DNA of 64,000 bases from Archaeoglobi archaeon JdFR-42. Lineage in GTDB: Archaea > Halobacteriota > Archaeoglobi > Archaeoglobales > JdFR-42. The stretch's first letter is position 1. Every line of letters starts with the position of its first letter. The notes below the pieces were generated by a model. That model was not told the origin of the DNA. It worked only from the letters and a program-made list of their open reading frames with translations, and did not search any database. Shown here piece after piece: positions 9,928 to 18,182 of this stretch. The position numbers and the translations under genes were made by a program. Where the stretch lies: assembly GCA_002010305.1 (NCBI GenBank), contig MTND01000027.1, positions 154,369 through 218,368 on the forward strand, given 5' to 3'.

Positions 9928-10409
9928 CTGAGATCCCTCGCACGAGCCTGAGCAGCAGCTTCCTTTCTTGCTATCTTAACCTTCTTTATGGTATCAACAT
10001 CCAGAGAAGTGGAATAGCTAACAGCTCGAGTAAAACACCATTTCACACACTCTGGATCTCCTCTGCACAGATCGCACTTAAAAAAGACTTTTTTATCTTC
10101 ATCAAATCCTATGGCCCCAAAAGGACATGCGATCATGCAACGTTTGCATCCGATACAGATGTCAGGATCAAGAATCACCGCTTGAGTGTCTTCATCCCTG
10201 TATATCGATCTGACAGGGCATACAATCATACATGGGGCATCCTCACAGTGTTCGCATCCAGTAGGAACATCTATGCCGTCCCTATCAAACTTTACAACCC
10301 TTATCCTGGCTTTTGTTGGAGAAAATACACCCTCGTTGATAAAACTGCAGGCCAGCTCACACGCTCTGCATCCCGTACATAGGTCTGGGTTAAAGACCAA
10401 TTTCTTCAA
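9924..10409 (-). CDS. 4Fe-4S dicluster ferredoxin (HycB/AOR-partner type)
   Basis: LCTGCRACELACS, GCEHCEDAPCMIVCP, CIGCKRCMIACPFGAI. Confidence 0.93.
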   Translation of the reverse strand: MKKLVFNPDLCTGCRACELACSFINEGVFSPTKARIRVVKFDRDGIDVPTGCEHCEDAPCMIVCPVRSIYRDEDTQAVILDPDICIGCKRCMIACPFGAIGFDEDKKVFFKCDLCRGDPECVKWCFTRAVSYSTSLDVDTIKKVKIARKEAAAQARARDLR

Positions 10410-10411
10410 TA

Positions 10412-11389
10412 TTACACCTCCAGATCCTTTACATCACAAAACTCAGAAAAGTCCAGTATTTCCTGAGATATGTGAACCTTAGTGGGGACTCCTGAAGCCC
10501 TTAGAATCCCAATTGGCGTTGAAGGGCCTACACATACAAACCCAATTTTATTTACCCCCCTCGGTGGAACTCCACACACAGGTTCGTCAAGACCTCCTAT
10601 AGCATGGGCAGGTTTGATATCATGTTCCTCTAGTAATTTCATAATCTCAACAAGTCTTTCTCGACCAACAAATGGAATTTCCCTGTAAATTCCAAAGACT
10701 TCTCCTTCTCCTTCGAAGATCGATTTCTCACTCACTTCAGAAAACATACGCTGTATGAAGAGATCAAGAGCAGTTATAGACGACTCCTCAAATCCAATCA
10801 CTTGAGTGAATCTTGTGAGCATGAAATTTGACATCTCTACTGATCCAGCAAATCTGAGAGTGGAGACGATCCCATTTCTGTATAAAATGGCATCTAAAGT
10901 AAAACTGGACAGATAGTATATACCTACCTTACCTTCTTCAATCAATGGAATGTCTCTTGCTGGGGCCACTCTACTGCTGAAAGCTAGGCCTTTTTTTCCA
11001 CATCGGTCAAATATCCCGGTAACCTTCTTCAGGCTATTTTTTGGAAAAATAGCCAGATTTGCAATTACTTTCCCTTCTCCGGTTTCGACATCAAAATTGG
11101 AATAAAATATGCATTCATGTATCCTGCTTAGACCATATCCAATCCGATCAGCTATGTTACCTTTTTCAATCTCTCTGAGACCTTTCTCAGTTATAACTCT
11201 ACCTTTGAGACCAAAATTCTCTGTCAGTCCCCTTTCATCCAGAATCCTTAGATGGTATCTTACTGCCTGTTCAGTAAGATATATCCCCCTTTCCCGAAGT
11301 TTATTGGCAATAAATCTCGCTCCAGTAGGTTTTTCCTGTTCAGCAAGAATTTTCAATATTTCAACAACTTTCCGCTCGATATTGGTCAT
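10412..11389 (-). CDS. NrpR-like transcriptional regulator (N-terminal wHTH + single NrpR/DUF128 domain)
   Basis: N-terminal wHTH (GARFIANKLRERGIYLTEQAVRYHLRILDERGL); DUF128-like region with VCGVPPRGVNKIGFVCVGPSTPIGILRASG. Confidence 0.8.
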   Translation of the reverse strand: MTNIERKVVEILKILAEQEKPTGARFIANKLRERGIYLTEQAVRYHLRILDERGLTENFGLKGRVITEKGLREIEKGNIADRIGYGLSRIHECIFYSNFDVETGEGKVIANLAIFPKNSLKKVTGIFDRCGKKGLAFSSRVAPARDIPLIEEGKVGIYYLSSFTLDAILYRNGIVSTLRFAGSVEMSNFMLTRFTQVIGFEESSITALDLFIQRMFSEVSEKSIFEGEGEVFGIYREIPFVGRERLVEIMKLLEEHDIKPAHAIGGLDEPVCGVPPRGVNKIGFVCVGPSTPIGILRASGVPTKVHISQEILDFSEFCDVKDLEV

Positions 11390-11449
11390 ATTTTCTCTTC
11401 TCCTGTTGTTTTATCTGATGTTTACACACTATCTTATTTTAACATTTTT

Positions 11450-11468
11450 TGTAAAGCATAGCTTTACA
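11450..11468. promoter_or_regulatory. 19-bp perfect palindrome TGTAAAGC-ATA-GCTTTACA, candidate operator
   Basis: Direct reading; 61 bp upstream of the NrpR-like start codon in the CaiB/NrpR-like intergenic gap. Confidence 0.55.
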
Positions 11469-11489
11469 TGATGAAATGGTACCTGCAAC

Positions 11490-12689
11490 TCAGTGGTTTC
11501 CGTTTCCGATTACTCCATCTTCTTTCAGCTTTCTTACTTCTTCTTCAGAGAGACCAAGGATGTGAGTGAGGATCCTCTCACTCTGTTCCCCCAATGTTGG
11601 TGCCGGATCAAATTCCTCCATCTCACCATGCATCTTCACAGGAGTGCCAAGAGTTTTCACCCTACCATAGGTTGGATGAAAGAACTCTACTACCATATTC
11701 CTCATGCGGATCTGCTCGTCTTTAACCACTTTATCAATGGTGTTGATAGGGGAACACGGTACTGCGTACCTGTTCAGGATCTCCAACCATTCATCTGTAG
11801 ACCTCTCGTGAAATCTTTCCTGTAAAATTGGAATAAGTGCTTCTCTGTTTTCCACCCTTTTTGAATTATTCAAGAACCTTGGATCATCAACGAGTTTTTC
11901 AAGTCCAAGAGCCTTACAGAACCCCTCCCAGATTCTTTCAGTAAACACTGCCACAACTAAGTAACCATCTCTGGTTTCGAAAGCCTGATATGGTACGATG
12001 GATGGATGGCCTGACCCAACTCTTTCTGTAACATAACCTGCACTTAGATAATACTGCACCATGTAAGTTAACAAAGAAAATGTACAATCAAGAAGGCTGA
12101 GTTCTATTCTGCAACCTTCTCCAGTTCTTTCCCGCTTCTGGAGCGCTGCAAGAACACTTATAGCTCCATATAACCCACCAGCCAGATCCCCAATAGGAAT
12201 CCCCATCCTCACAGGAGCTCTTCCAGGTTCTCCAGTAACACTCATGGCTCCGCTGTAGGCCTGAATTGCTAGATCAAAAGCAGGATGATCCCTTTTTGGC
12301 CCTTCTTCCCCATAAGCGGATATAGAGCAGCATATGATCTTGGGATTTATCTTTTTTAAGGTCTCATATTCAATTCCAAGTCGAGATAGTACACCTGGTC
12401 TAAAATTATCAACTACTACATCAGCCTTTTCGACGAGTTTATAGAATATCTCCCTTCCCTTATCGCTTTTCAGATCCAGTGCTAGGCTCTTTTTGTTCCT
12501 GTTTATGCTGATGAAATATGCACTCATACCGTCTACGAAAAAGGGGCCTATGTCTCTGGTTGGGTCTCCATTTTCTGGGTCCTCGATCTTTATAACTTCT
12601 GCTCCAAGATCTCCCAAGATCATAGTGGTAAAAGGTCCTGCCAGCATTCGTGTTAGATCTAGTACAATAACACCATCTAAAGCTTTCAT
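11490..12689 (-). CDS. CaiB/BaiF family (class III) CoA transferase
   Basis: LDLTRMLAGPFTTMILGDLGAEVIKIEDP...GDPTRDIGPF; NRNKKSLALDLKS. Confidence 0.95.
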   Translation of the reverse strand: MKALDGVIVLDLTRMLAGPFTTMILGDLGAEVIKIEDPENGDPTRDIGPFFVDGMSAYFISINRNKKSLALDLKSDKGREIFYKLVEKADVVVDNFRPGVLSRLGIEYETLKKINPKIICCSISAYGEEGPKRDHPAFDLAIQAYSGAMSVTGEPGRAPVRMGIPIGDLAGGLYGAISVLAALQKRERTGEGCRIELSLLDCTFSLLTYMVQYYLSAGYVTERVGSGHPSIVPYQAFETRDGYLVVAVFTERIWEGFCKALGLEKLVDDPRFLNNSKRVENREALIPILQERFHERSTDEWLEILNRYAVPCSPINTIDKVVKDEQIRMRNMVVEFFHPTYGRVKTLGTPVKMHGEMEEFDPAPTLGEQSERILTHILGLSEEEVRKLKEDGVIGNGNH

Positions 12690-12699
12690 GGGTCAACCC

Positions 12700-14316
12700 T
12701 CAAAAGATGGGGGGCTCTTTAAACACCCCATATTCATCTTTAAGAACCTGAGTTATCTCTCCTACTGTTGCATAATGTCTAACCGCTTCTATGATATAGG
12801 GCATTAGATTTTCGTCTCTTTTTATAGCCTTCTTTAGTTCTTCAAGGCTTTCCTTAACTTTCAGGTTATTGCGCTCATTTTTAACTTCCTTCAGCCTTTC
12901 CAATTGAGTTTTCACAGCAGTCATATCCAGATCATACAGTTCAATTTCTTTTTCTTCCTCTTCCATTCGATACTTGTTTACCCCCACTTTGACTATTTCA
13001 CCGGACTGGATTTTCTTTTCCATTTCATATGCCTGTCTGGCGATTTTTGACTGGATGTATCCTCTCTCTACTGCATTGATCATACCACCCCAACTCTCAA
13101 CCTCTTCCATTACTTCTATGATCTTCTTCTCCATTTCGTTGGTCAGCCATTCAATGTAATATGATCCGCCAAGGGGATCTACTGTATCACATACGCCGGT
13201 TTCTTCCATCAGAATCTGCATGGTCCTAAGAGCCAGAAGAGAAGCTTTAGCCGATGGAATGGTATATGCTTCATCAAAGGTACATAATGCCATGGTTTGA
13301 GTTCCGCTGAGAGCCGATACAAGAGCATAATAGGCCCCTCTCACTATATTGTTCTCAGGCTGCTCGAAAGTCAGTCCAGCTCCTCCTCCCCCAGCGATCA
13401 TCTTCATTTTCATGGATGCTGAGTTCTTCGCTCCATACTTGTCTCTAATAATTCTGGCCCAGAGTCTTCGTCCTGCCCTCAACTTGGCAATCTGCTCAAA
13501 CATATTCCCAAATATGTCGAAATTAAAGGAAAACCTAGGAACAAACTCATCCACTTTCAGACCTCTTTCCAAGACTTTATCAATGTATGTCTCAGCAATA
13601 CTGAAAGCGTAACCCATTTCCTGAGCAGGAGTTGCCCCACTCTCCCTGATGTGGTATCCACACACACTCACAGGATAAACTTTTGGAGCATTTCTGGCAC
13701 AAAACTCAATAATATCACATACCAGTTTGACAGAAGGCTCCACCGGGAATATCCATGCACCACGCCCTATTATCTCTTTGAGAATGTCATTCTGAGGAGT
13801 TGCTCTAACATCCTTCAAATCCACTCCCTGCTTCTCAGCCACCACAAAGTACATGGCCAGAATTATTGGGGCAGTTGCGTTTATGGTAAGAGACGTGCTT
13901 ATCTTGTCGATAGGTATACCATCGAAAGCTATTTCCATATCCTTTAAAGTGTCAACAGCCATCCCTACTCTGCCCACTTCCCATTTGGCGAGAGGATTAT
14001 CTGAGTCAAGGCCATTCTGAGTTGGGAGGTCAAAAGCGACATTCAGCGCATTCTGACCGTTTTCTATCAAAAATTTAAATCGGGAATTTGTATCTTCAGG
14101 AGTTCCAAAACCTGAGTACTGTCTCATAGTCCAAGGGCGGTAGCGGTACATGAACTTATGAATGCCCCTAGTAAATGGAAACTCTCCCGGATTTCCTATA
14201 TCTCTTTCATAATCCAGATCTTTAATATCCTCGGGTCGGTAAATGGGTTTAACCTCTATTCCCGATTCCAGTACAACTTTTCGAAGATCTTTCTCTGTGA
14301 TTTCTTTTTTCGCCAT
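12700..14316 (-). CDS. Methylmalonyl-CoA mutase-like acyl-CoA mutase, large (catalytic) subunit
   Basis: YRPWTMRQYSGFGTPEDTNSRF, AFDLPTQNGLDSDNP, CGYHIRESGATPAQEM. Confidence 0.93.
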   Translation of the reverse strand: MAKKEITEKDLRKVVLESGIEVKPIYRPEDIKDLDYERDIGNPGEFPFTRGIHKFMYRYRPWTMRQYSGFGTPEDTNSRFKFLIENGQNALNVAFDLPTQNGLDSDNPLAKWEVGRVGMAVDTLKDMEIAFDGIPIDKISTSLTINATAPIILAMYFVVAEKQGVDLKDVRATPQNDILKEIIGRGAWIFPVEPSVKLVCDIIEFCARNAPKVYPVSVCGYHIRESGATPAQEMGYAFSIAETYIDKVLERGLKVDEFVPRFSFNFDIFGNMFEQIAKLRAGRRLWARIIRDKYGAKNSASMKMKMIAGGGGAGLTFEQPENNIVRGAYYALVSALSGTQTMALCTFDEAYTIPSAKASLLALRTMQILMEETGVCDTVDPLGGSYYIEWLTNEMEKKIIEVMEEVESWGGMINAVERGYIQSKIARQAYEMEKKIQSGEIVKVGVNKYRMEEEEKEIELYDLDMTAVKTQLERLKEVKNERNNLKVKESLEELKKAIKRDENLMPYIIEAVRHYATVGEITQVLKDEYGVFKEPPIF

Positions 14317-14346
14317 TTTATTTCACCTTCCTCCAAAATTGTAAAT

Positions 14347-14829
14347 CTATGATTTATTACCTCTCAGCAATTGCTGGCAGAAATCTATAATCTCCTCAAA
14401 TCTCGTACCTACAGGGAACACAGCGGCAACACCCATCTCTTCAAGCCTCTTTATATCCTTCGGTGGGATGTTGCCCCCTACAATAACTGTGATATCATCT
14501 ACACCCGCTTCTTCCAGTTTTTCAAGGAGTTCTTTTGACGCTGGGATATGAATACCTGAATACACACTCAACCCGATCACATCCACATCTTCCTGAATGG
14601 CAGTATTTACAATGTCATCAATAGTCCGATGTAATCCTGTGTACAGTACTTCGAATCCTGCATCTCTTAATGCTAGAGCTATCACTTTTGCACCTCTGTC
14701 ATGACCATCTAAACCTGGTTTAGCTATCAAGATCCTCAACCTCTTTTTCTGCTCATGCACAGCATTCATTTCCTTTGATGTCACAACTCCAGTCACTTTT
14801 GACACCTCATAATCCGAGTTCTGATCCAA
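14347..14829 (-). CDS. Methylmalonyl-CoA mutase-like small subunit (B12-binding domain)
   Basis: RILIAKPGLDGHDRGAKVIALALRDAGFEVLYTG (DxHxxG cobalamin motif). Confidence 0.96.
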   Translation of the reverse strand: MDQNSDYEVSKVTGVVTSKEMNAVHEQKKRLRILIAKPGLDGHDRGAKVIALALRDAGFEVLYTGLHRTIDDIVNTAIQEDVDVIGLSVYSGIHIPASKELLEKLEEAGVDDITVIVGGNIPPKDIKRLEEMGVAAVFPVGTRFEEIIDFCQQLLRGNKS

Positions 14830-15958
14830 TTATTAACTTCAGAATCTCGGAAGTGCCTCCTCCAATGAGAAGGAATCTAACGTCCCTGTAAAATCTTTCA
14901 ATGGCATGATCCCTTGAGAATCCATAACTTGCAAAGACCCTCGAACCCTCATCTGCTGCTTTTACTGCTGCCTCACTGGCAAATAATTTAGCCATACTCG
15001 CCTCTTTTATAGGTCTTTTACCCTGGTCAATAAGCCATGCTGCGTAATAGACTAGCCATTTCGCAGCTTCAAGGTCTGTTGCAACTTCAGCTAGTTTGAA
15101 TTTTATGGCCTGGAATTTTCCTATAGGTCTTCCAAATTGCACTCTTTCTTTTGCATATTCAATGGCATCATTCAGTATTGCAAAGCCAGCACCAAGGCTC
15201 AAAGCACCGGTCATAATACGAATTTCTGCAAGAATCTCTCGAAGATACACGTGTCCCATTCCTTCTTTTTCCCCCAGTAGATAATCAGCAGGTATTCGAA
15301 CGTCATTGAATACAATCTCAGACGTTTTAGAACCTTTTAATCCCATCTTCTCTATATCTCGTCCTATTTCAACACCCTCTGTTCCTCTTGGAACGAAAAA
15401 GAAGTCGATACCTTTCATTCCATCTCCTTTGCTGGTTCTTGCTGCAACAGTATAAAAATCGGCCAATGGACCATTGGTAACCCAAGTTTTAACCCCATTG
15501 ATGACATACTCATCTCCCTCTTTTACTGCTGTGGTTGTAATACTACCCAGATCTGAACCAGCTCCTGGCTCTGTCATACATATAACTCCTTTTTTCTCCC
15601 CTTTGATAGCCGGAATGAGATATTTATCCTTGATTTCTCCATTTCCAAATTTTGCAATAAAATGAGTACCCATAAAAGCCTGCATGGTAGCACTTGCAGC
15701 AAGACTTAACGACCCTTTCGCGATCTCTTCACAAAAAATACAGAAAGTTACTCTATCTGCGTTTACACCTCCGTACTCCTCGGGATATCTTAGACCAAAA
15801 CATCCTAAGTCAGCCAGCCCTTTGAAAAGATCCTCAGGAAATGTATCCTTTTTATCCACATCATTGGCTACAGGTTTCACTTTCTTTTCTACATACTCTT
15901 GCAAAGTTCTTCTAAATATTTCCTGCTCTTCAGTAAAAGTAAAATCCATACTTATCAC
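14807..15958 (-). CDS. Acyl-CoA dehydrogenase
   Basis: CMTEPGAGSDLGSI, VINGVKTWVTNG, GVQFGRPIGKFQ-like (RVQFGRPIGKFQAIKFKLA). Confidence 0.95.
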   Translation of the reverse strand: MISMDFTFTEEQEIFRRTLQEYVEKKVKPVANDVDKKDTFPEDLFKGLADLGCFGLRYPEEYGGVNADRVTFCIFCEEIAKGSLSLAASATMQAFMGTHFIAKFGNGEIKDKYLIPAIKGEKKGVICMTEPGAGSDLGSITTTAVKEGDEYVINGVKTWVTNGPLADFYTVAARTSKGDGMKGIDFFFVPRGTEGVEIGRDIEKMGLKGSKTSEIVFNDVRIPADYLLGEKEGMGHVYLREILAEIRIMTGALSLGAGFAILNDAIEYAKERVQFGRPIGKFQAIKFKLAEVATDLEAAKWLVYYAAWLIDQGKRPIKEASMAKLFASEAAVKAADEGSRVFASYGFSRDHAIERFYRDVRFLLIGGGTSEILKLIIGSELGL

Positions 15959-16461
15959 CCCTCTTTTGGTTCAACAACAATCTCACAAAAATCGTCTCCC
16001 ATAGCAACACATTTGATTTCTTTACTACTGGCACTTCCAAAAAACACTTCCCCAACGCCTGCAAACACACCCTCAATCAAATGACATACTCCATGATCCG
16101 AGATCCCATACTTTTCAGCAAAGGGAGAATTATACACTCTAACAACAATTCTGGTATCATCATACTCCCATTCCATCCTACCCCACCCAAGGGCGCCCCC
16201 CATGGAACACATGAATTCCATTATTTCTTCTGGTCCGAGATTGAACTCCTCCATGTATCTTACAGTGGACAATCTTCCTCCTTCAAAACCTCCCTTAAAC
16301 ATAGCCTCTTTTGCACTTTCACCAGACATGTCTTCAACAGCTTTCTGAAACCCAATTATGGTCTCCGGGCGAATAAGGAGATATCGGACTCCGCGATACA
16401 GCAGAGCCCCATTCTCCCTGTCATATTCCATCTCATCAAGCATGTTTAATTTGTTTTTCAT
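15955..16461 (-). CDS. V4R (4-vinyl reductase) domain small-molecule-binding protein
   Basis: C-terminal CHLIEGVFAGVGEVFFG...EIKCVAMGDDFCEIVVEP typical of V4R. Confidence 0.8.
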   Translation of the reverse strand: MKNKLNMLDEMEYDRENGALLYRGVRYLLIRPETIIGFQKAVEDMSGESAKEAMFKGGFEGGRLSTVRYMEEFNLGPEEIMEFMCSMGGALGWGRMEWEYDDTRIVVRVYNSPFAEKYGISDHGVCHLIEGVFAGVGEVFFGSASSKEIKCVAMGDDFCEIVVEPKEG

Positions 16462-18182
16462 CCTTCCCTCCTGAGCCTTTTTGTTGCTTCCTCATCAACT
16501 TTCATGGTCTTCGGGTTAATTACAACTTTGTAATCTTCTTTCGCCTTTTCTATGGTAACCTTTCCGTCCCTGACATCCCGTTCAATCAGAGAGAAATCTC
16601 TTTCTAGTGGGTCGCCATATCCTCCTCCGCCAGGAAGTCTGAGGCTAACCACATCATTAAGTCTCAACGTGCTGATGCCCTTAGATTTCAGCCTTGTACC
16701 GTTTGAATGAGGATTGAGAATGAATCTGCCAGGAGTACCTGACTTACCTCCAAACAGACCATGAGGGGGGAATTCCTGGCTATCACCGTATCTTGCGAAA
16801 GAGACTTCATCTACAAGGAATCTGATATCTCTTCTCAATCCAAGAGCTCCTCTGAACTTTCCAGCTCCTCCAGAGTCGGGAATAAATTCGTACATCTCAA
16901 TCATAACAGGATACTCAACTTCAATAGCCTCGATAGGAGTGTTCATGAACCTAGCAAGATGGGAATCCTGTCCATCTTTACCATCTTTAATGGGTCTTGC
17001 TCCAGCACCTCCACCCTGTATTTCAGTATAAACCCATCTCTTTCTGGTACCTGGATAAAATCCACTAAACCCACAGGTAGAGATCTGTCCATGGCTCCCG
17101 GCCATTACCCTGTCTGGAGCTGCTTCGCTCAGAGCCTTCATCATGGCCTCGGTGATTTTTTGAGAACAATTCGTTCTGGCTGCTACAGCTGCAGGTGGAC
17201 GAGGATTCACAATGAGCCCTTCTTCAGCTTCAACACTCACAGGCCTGTAACATCCAGAATTTGTAGGGATATGGGGGTCTACAACCGCTATGATTGAATA
17301 ATACACTGCTGCATGAGTGGTTGCAATGGGACAGTTGATGTTACCCTTTACTTGCTTGGATGTTCCCTTAAAATCCACTTTTACATTGTCTCCATCAATT
17401 TGGACATTTACCTGTATTGGGATGGGGTCATCAGTCACACCGTCATTGTCGATGAAAACTTCTCCTGTGTATTTCCCGTCTGGTAATTTCTCAATCCCTT
17501 CTCTCATTCTTCTCTCCGAATAGTCAAGGAGAGCTGCAAGACATTCTTGAATTACCTCCTTGCCATATTTCTTATAAAGATCCTGGATTTTTCTGACCCC
17601 CACATAGTTGGCAGATACCTGAGCCCTGATATCACCCAGTGTTTTCTCTGGCACTCTGATGTTGTTTCTTAGAATAGCAAATACATCCTCATTTTCCTGG
17701 AATTTTTTATACAGTTTTATCATGGGCAACCGTAGACCTTCCATATAGATTTCTGTCATTCCACCAGCTACTCCTCCTGGAGCGGCTCCACCCATATCAG
17801 CCATATGAGCAATATTACCCACAAAACCCACCAGATCTCCATTATAATGCACAGGAGCAAAGGTCTGGACATCCATGATATGCTGACCACCCATATAAGG
17901 ATCGTTAGATATGATCACATCTCCTTCATCAAGGACTTCTGGCGGGAATCGCTTTACGAGTTCTCGCATGGTAATTTCAAAGCCTGTAAGCAACATTGGT
18001 GCATGATGGGCCTGAGCTATGGTACCTCCGTTCTCGTCAAACACAGCACAGGTGATATCCATGATCTCTTTAATGATGGTCGATCTGCCAGTTCTGACAA
18101 GGGTATAACCCATTTCGTCTGCTATTTGCTCAAGGGCGTATCGGATAACCTGCATGGTAATGGGGTCTGCTTTATACTTCAT
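16458..18182 (-). CDS. Hydantoinase B / acetone-carboxylase-alpha-like protein (HyuB family)
   Basis: DPITMQVIRYALEQIADEMGYTLVRTGRSTIIKE; NDPYMGGQHIMDV; RLPGGGGYGDPLER. Confidence 0.93.
   Translation of the reverse strand: MKYKADPITMQVIRYALEQIADEMGYTLVRTGRSTIIKEIMDITCAVFDENGGTIAQAHHAPMLLTGFEITMRELVKRFPPEVLDEGDVIISNDPYMGGQHIMDVQTFAPVHYNGDLVGFVGNIAHMADMGGAAPGGVAGGMTEIYMEGLRLPMIKLYKKFQENEDVFAILRNNIRVPEKTLGDIRAQVSANYVGVRKIQDLYKKYGKEVIQECLAALLDYSERRMREGIEKLPDGKYTGEVFIDNDGVTDDPIPIQVNVQIDGDNVKVDFKGTSKQVKGNINCPIATTHAAVYYSIIAVVDPHIPTNSGCYRPVSVEAEEGLIVNPRPPAAVAARTNCSQKITEAMMKALSEAAPDRVMAGSHGQISTCGFSGFYPGTRKRWVYTEIQGGGAGARPIKDGKDGQDSHLARFMNTPIEAIEVEYPVMIEMYEFIPDSGGAGKFRGALGLRRDIRFLVDEVSFARYGDSQEFPPHGLFGGKSGTPGRFILNPHSNGTRLKSKGISTLRLNDVVSLRLPGGGGYGDPLERDFSLIERDVRDGKVTIEKAKEDYKVVINPKTMKVDEEATKRLRREG

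Noticed and set aside
9873-10382. 169-aa plus-strand ORF
   Set aside because: Antisense to the 4Fe-4S ferredoxin gene whose Cys motifs are unmistakable.
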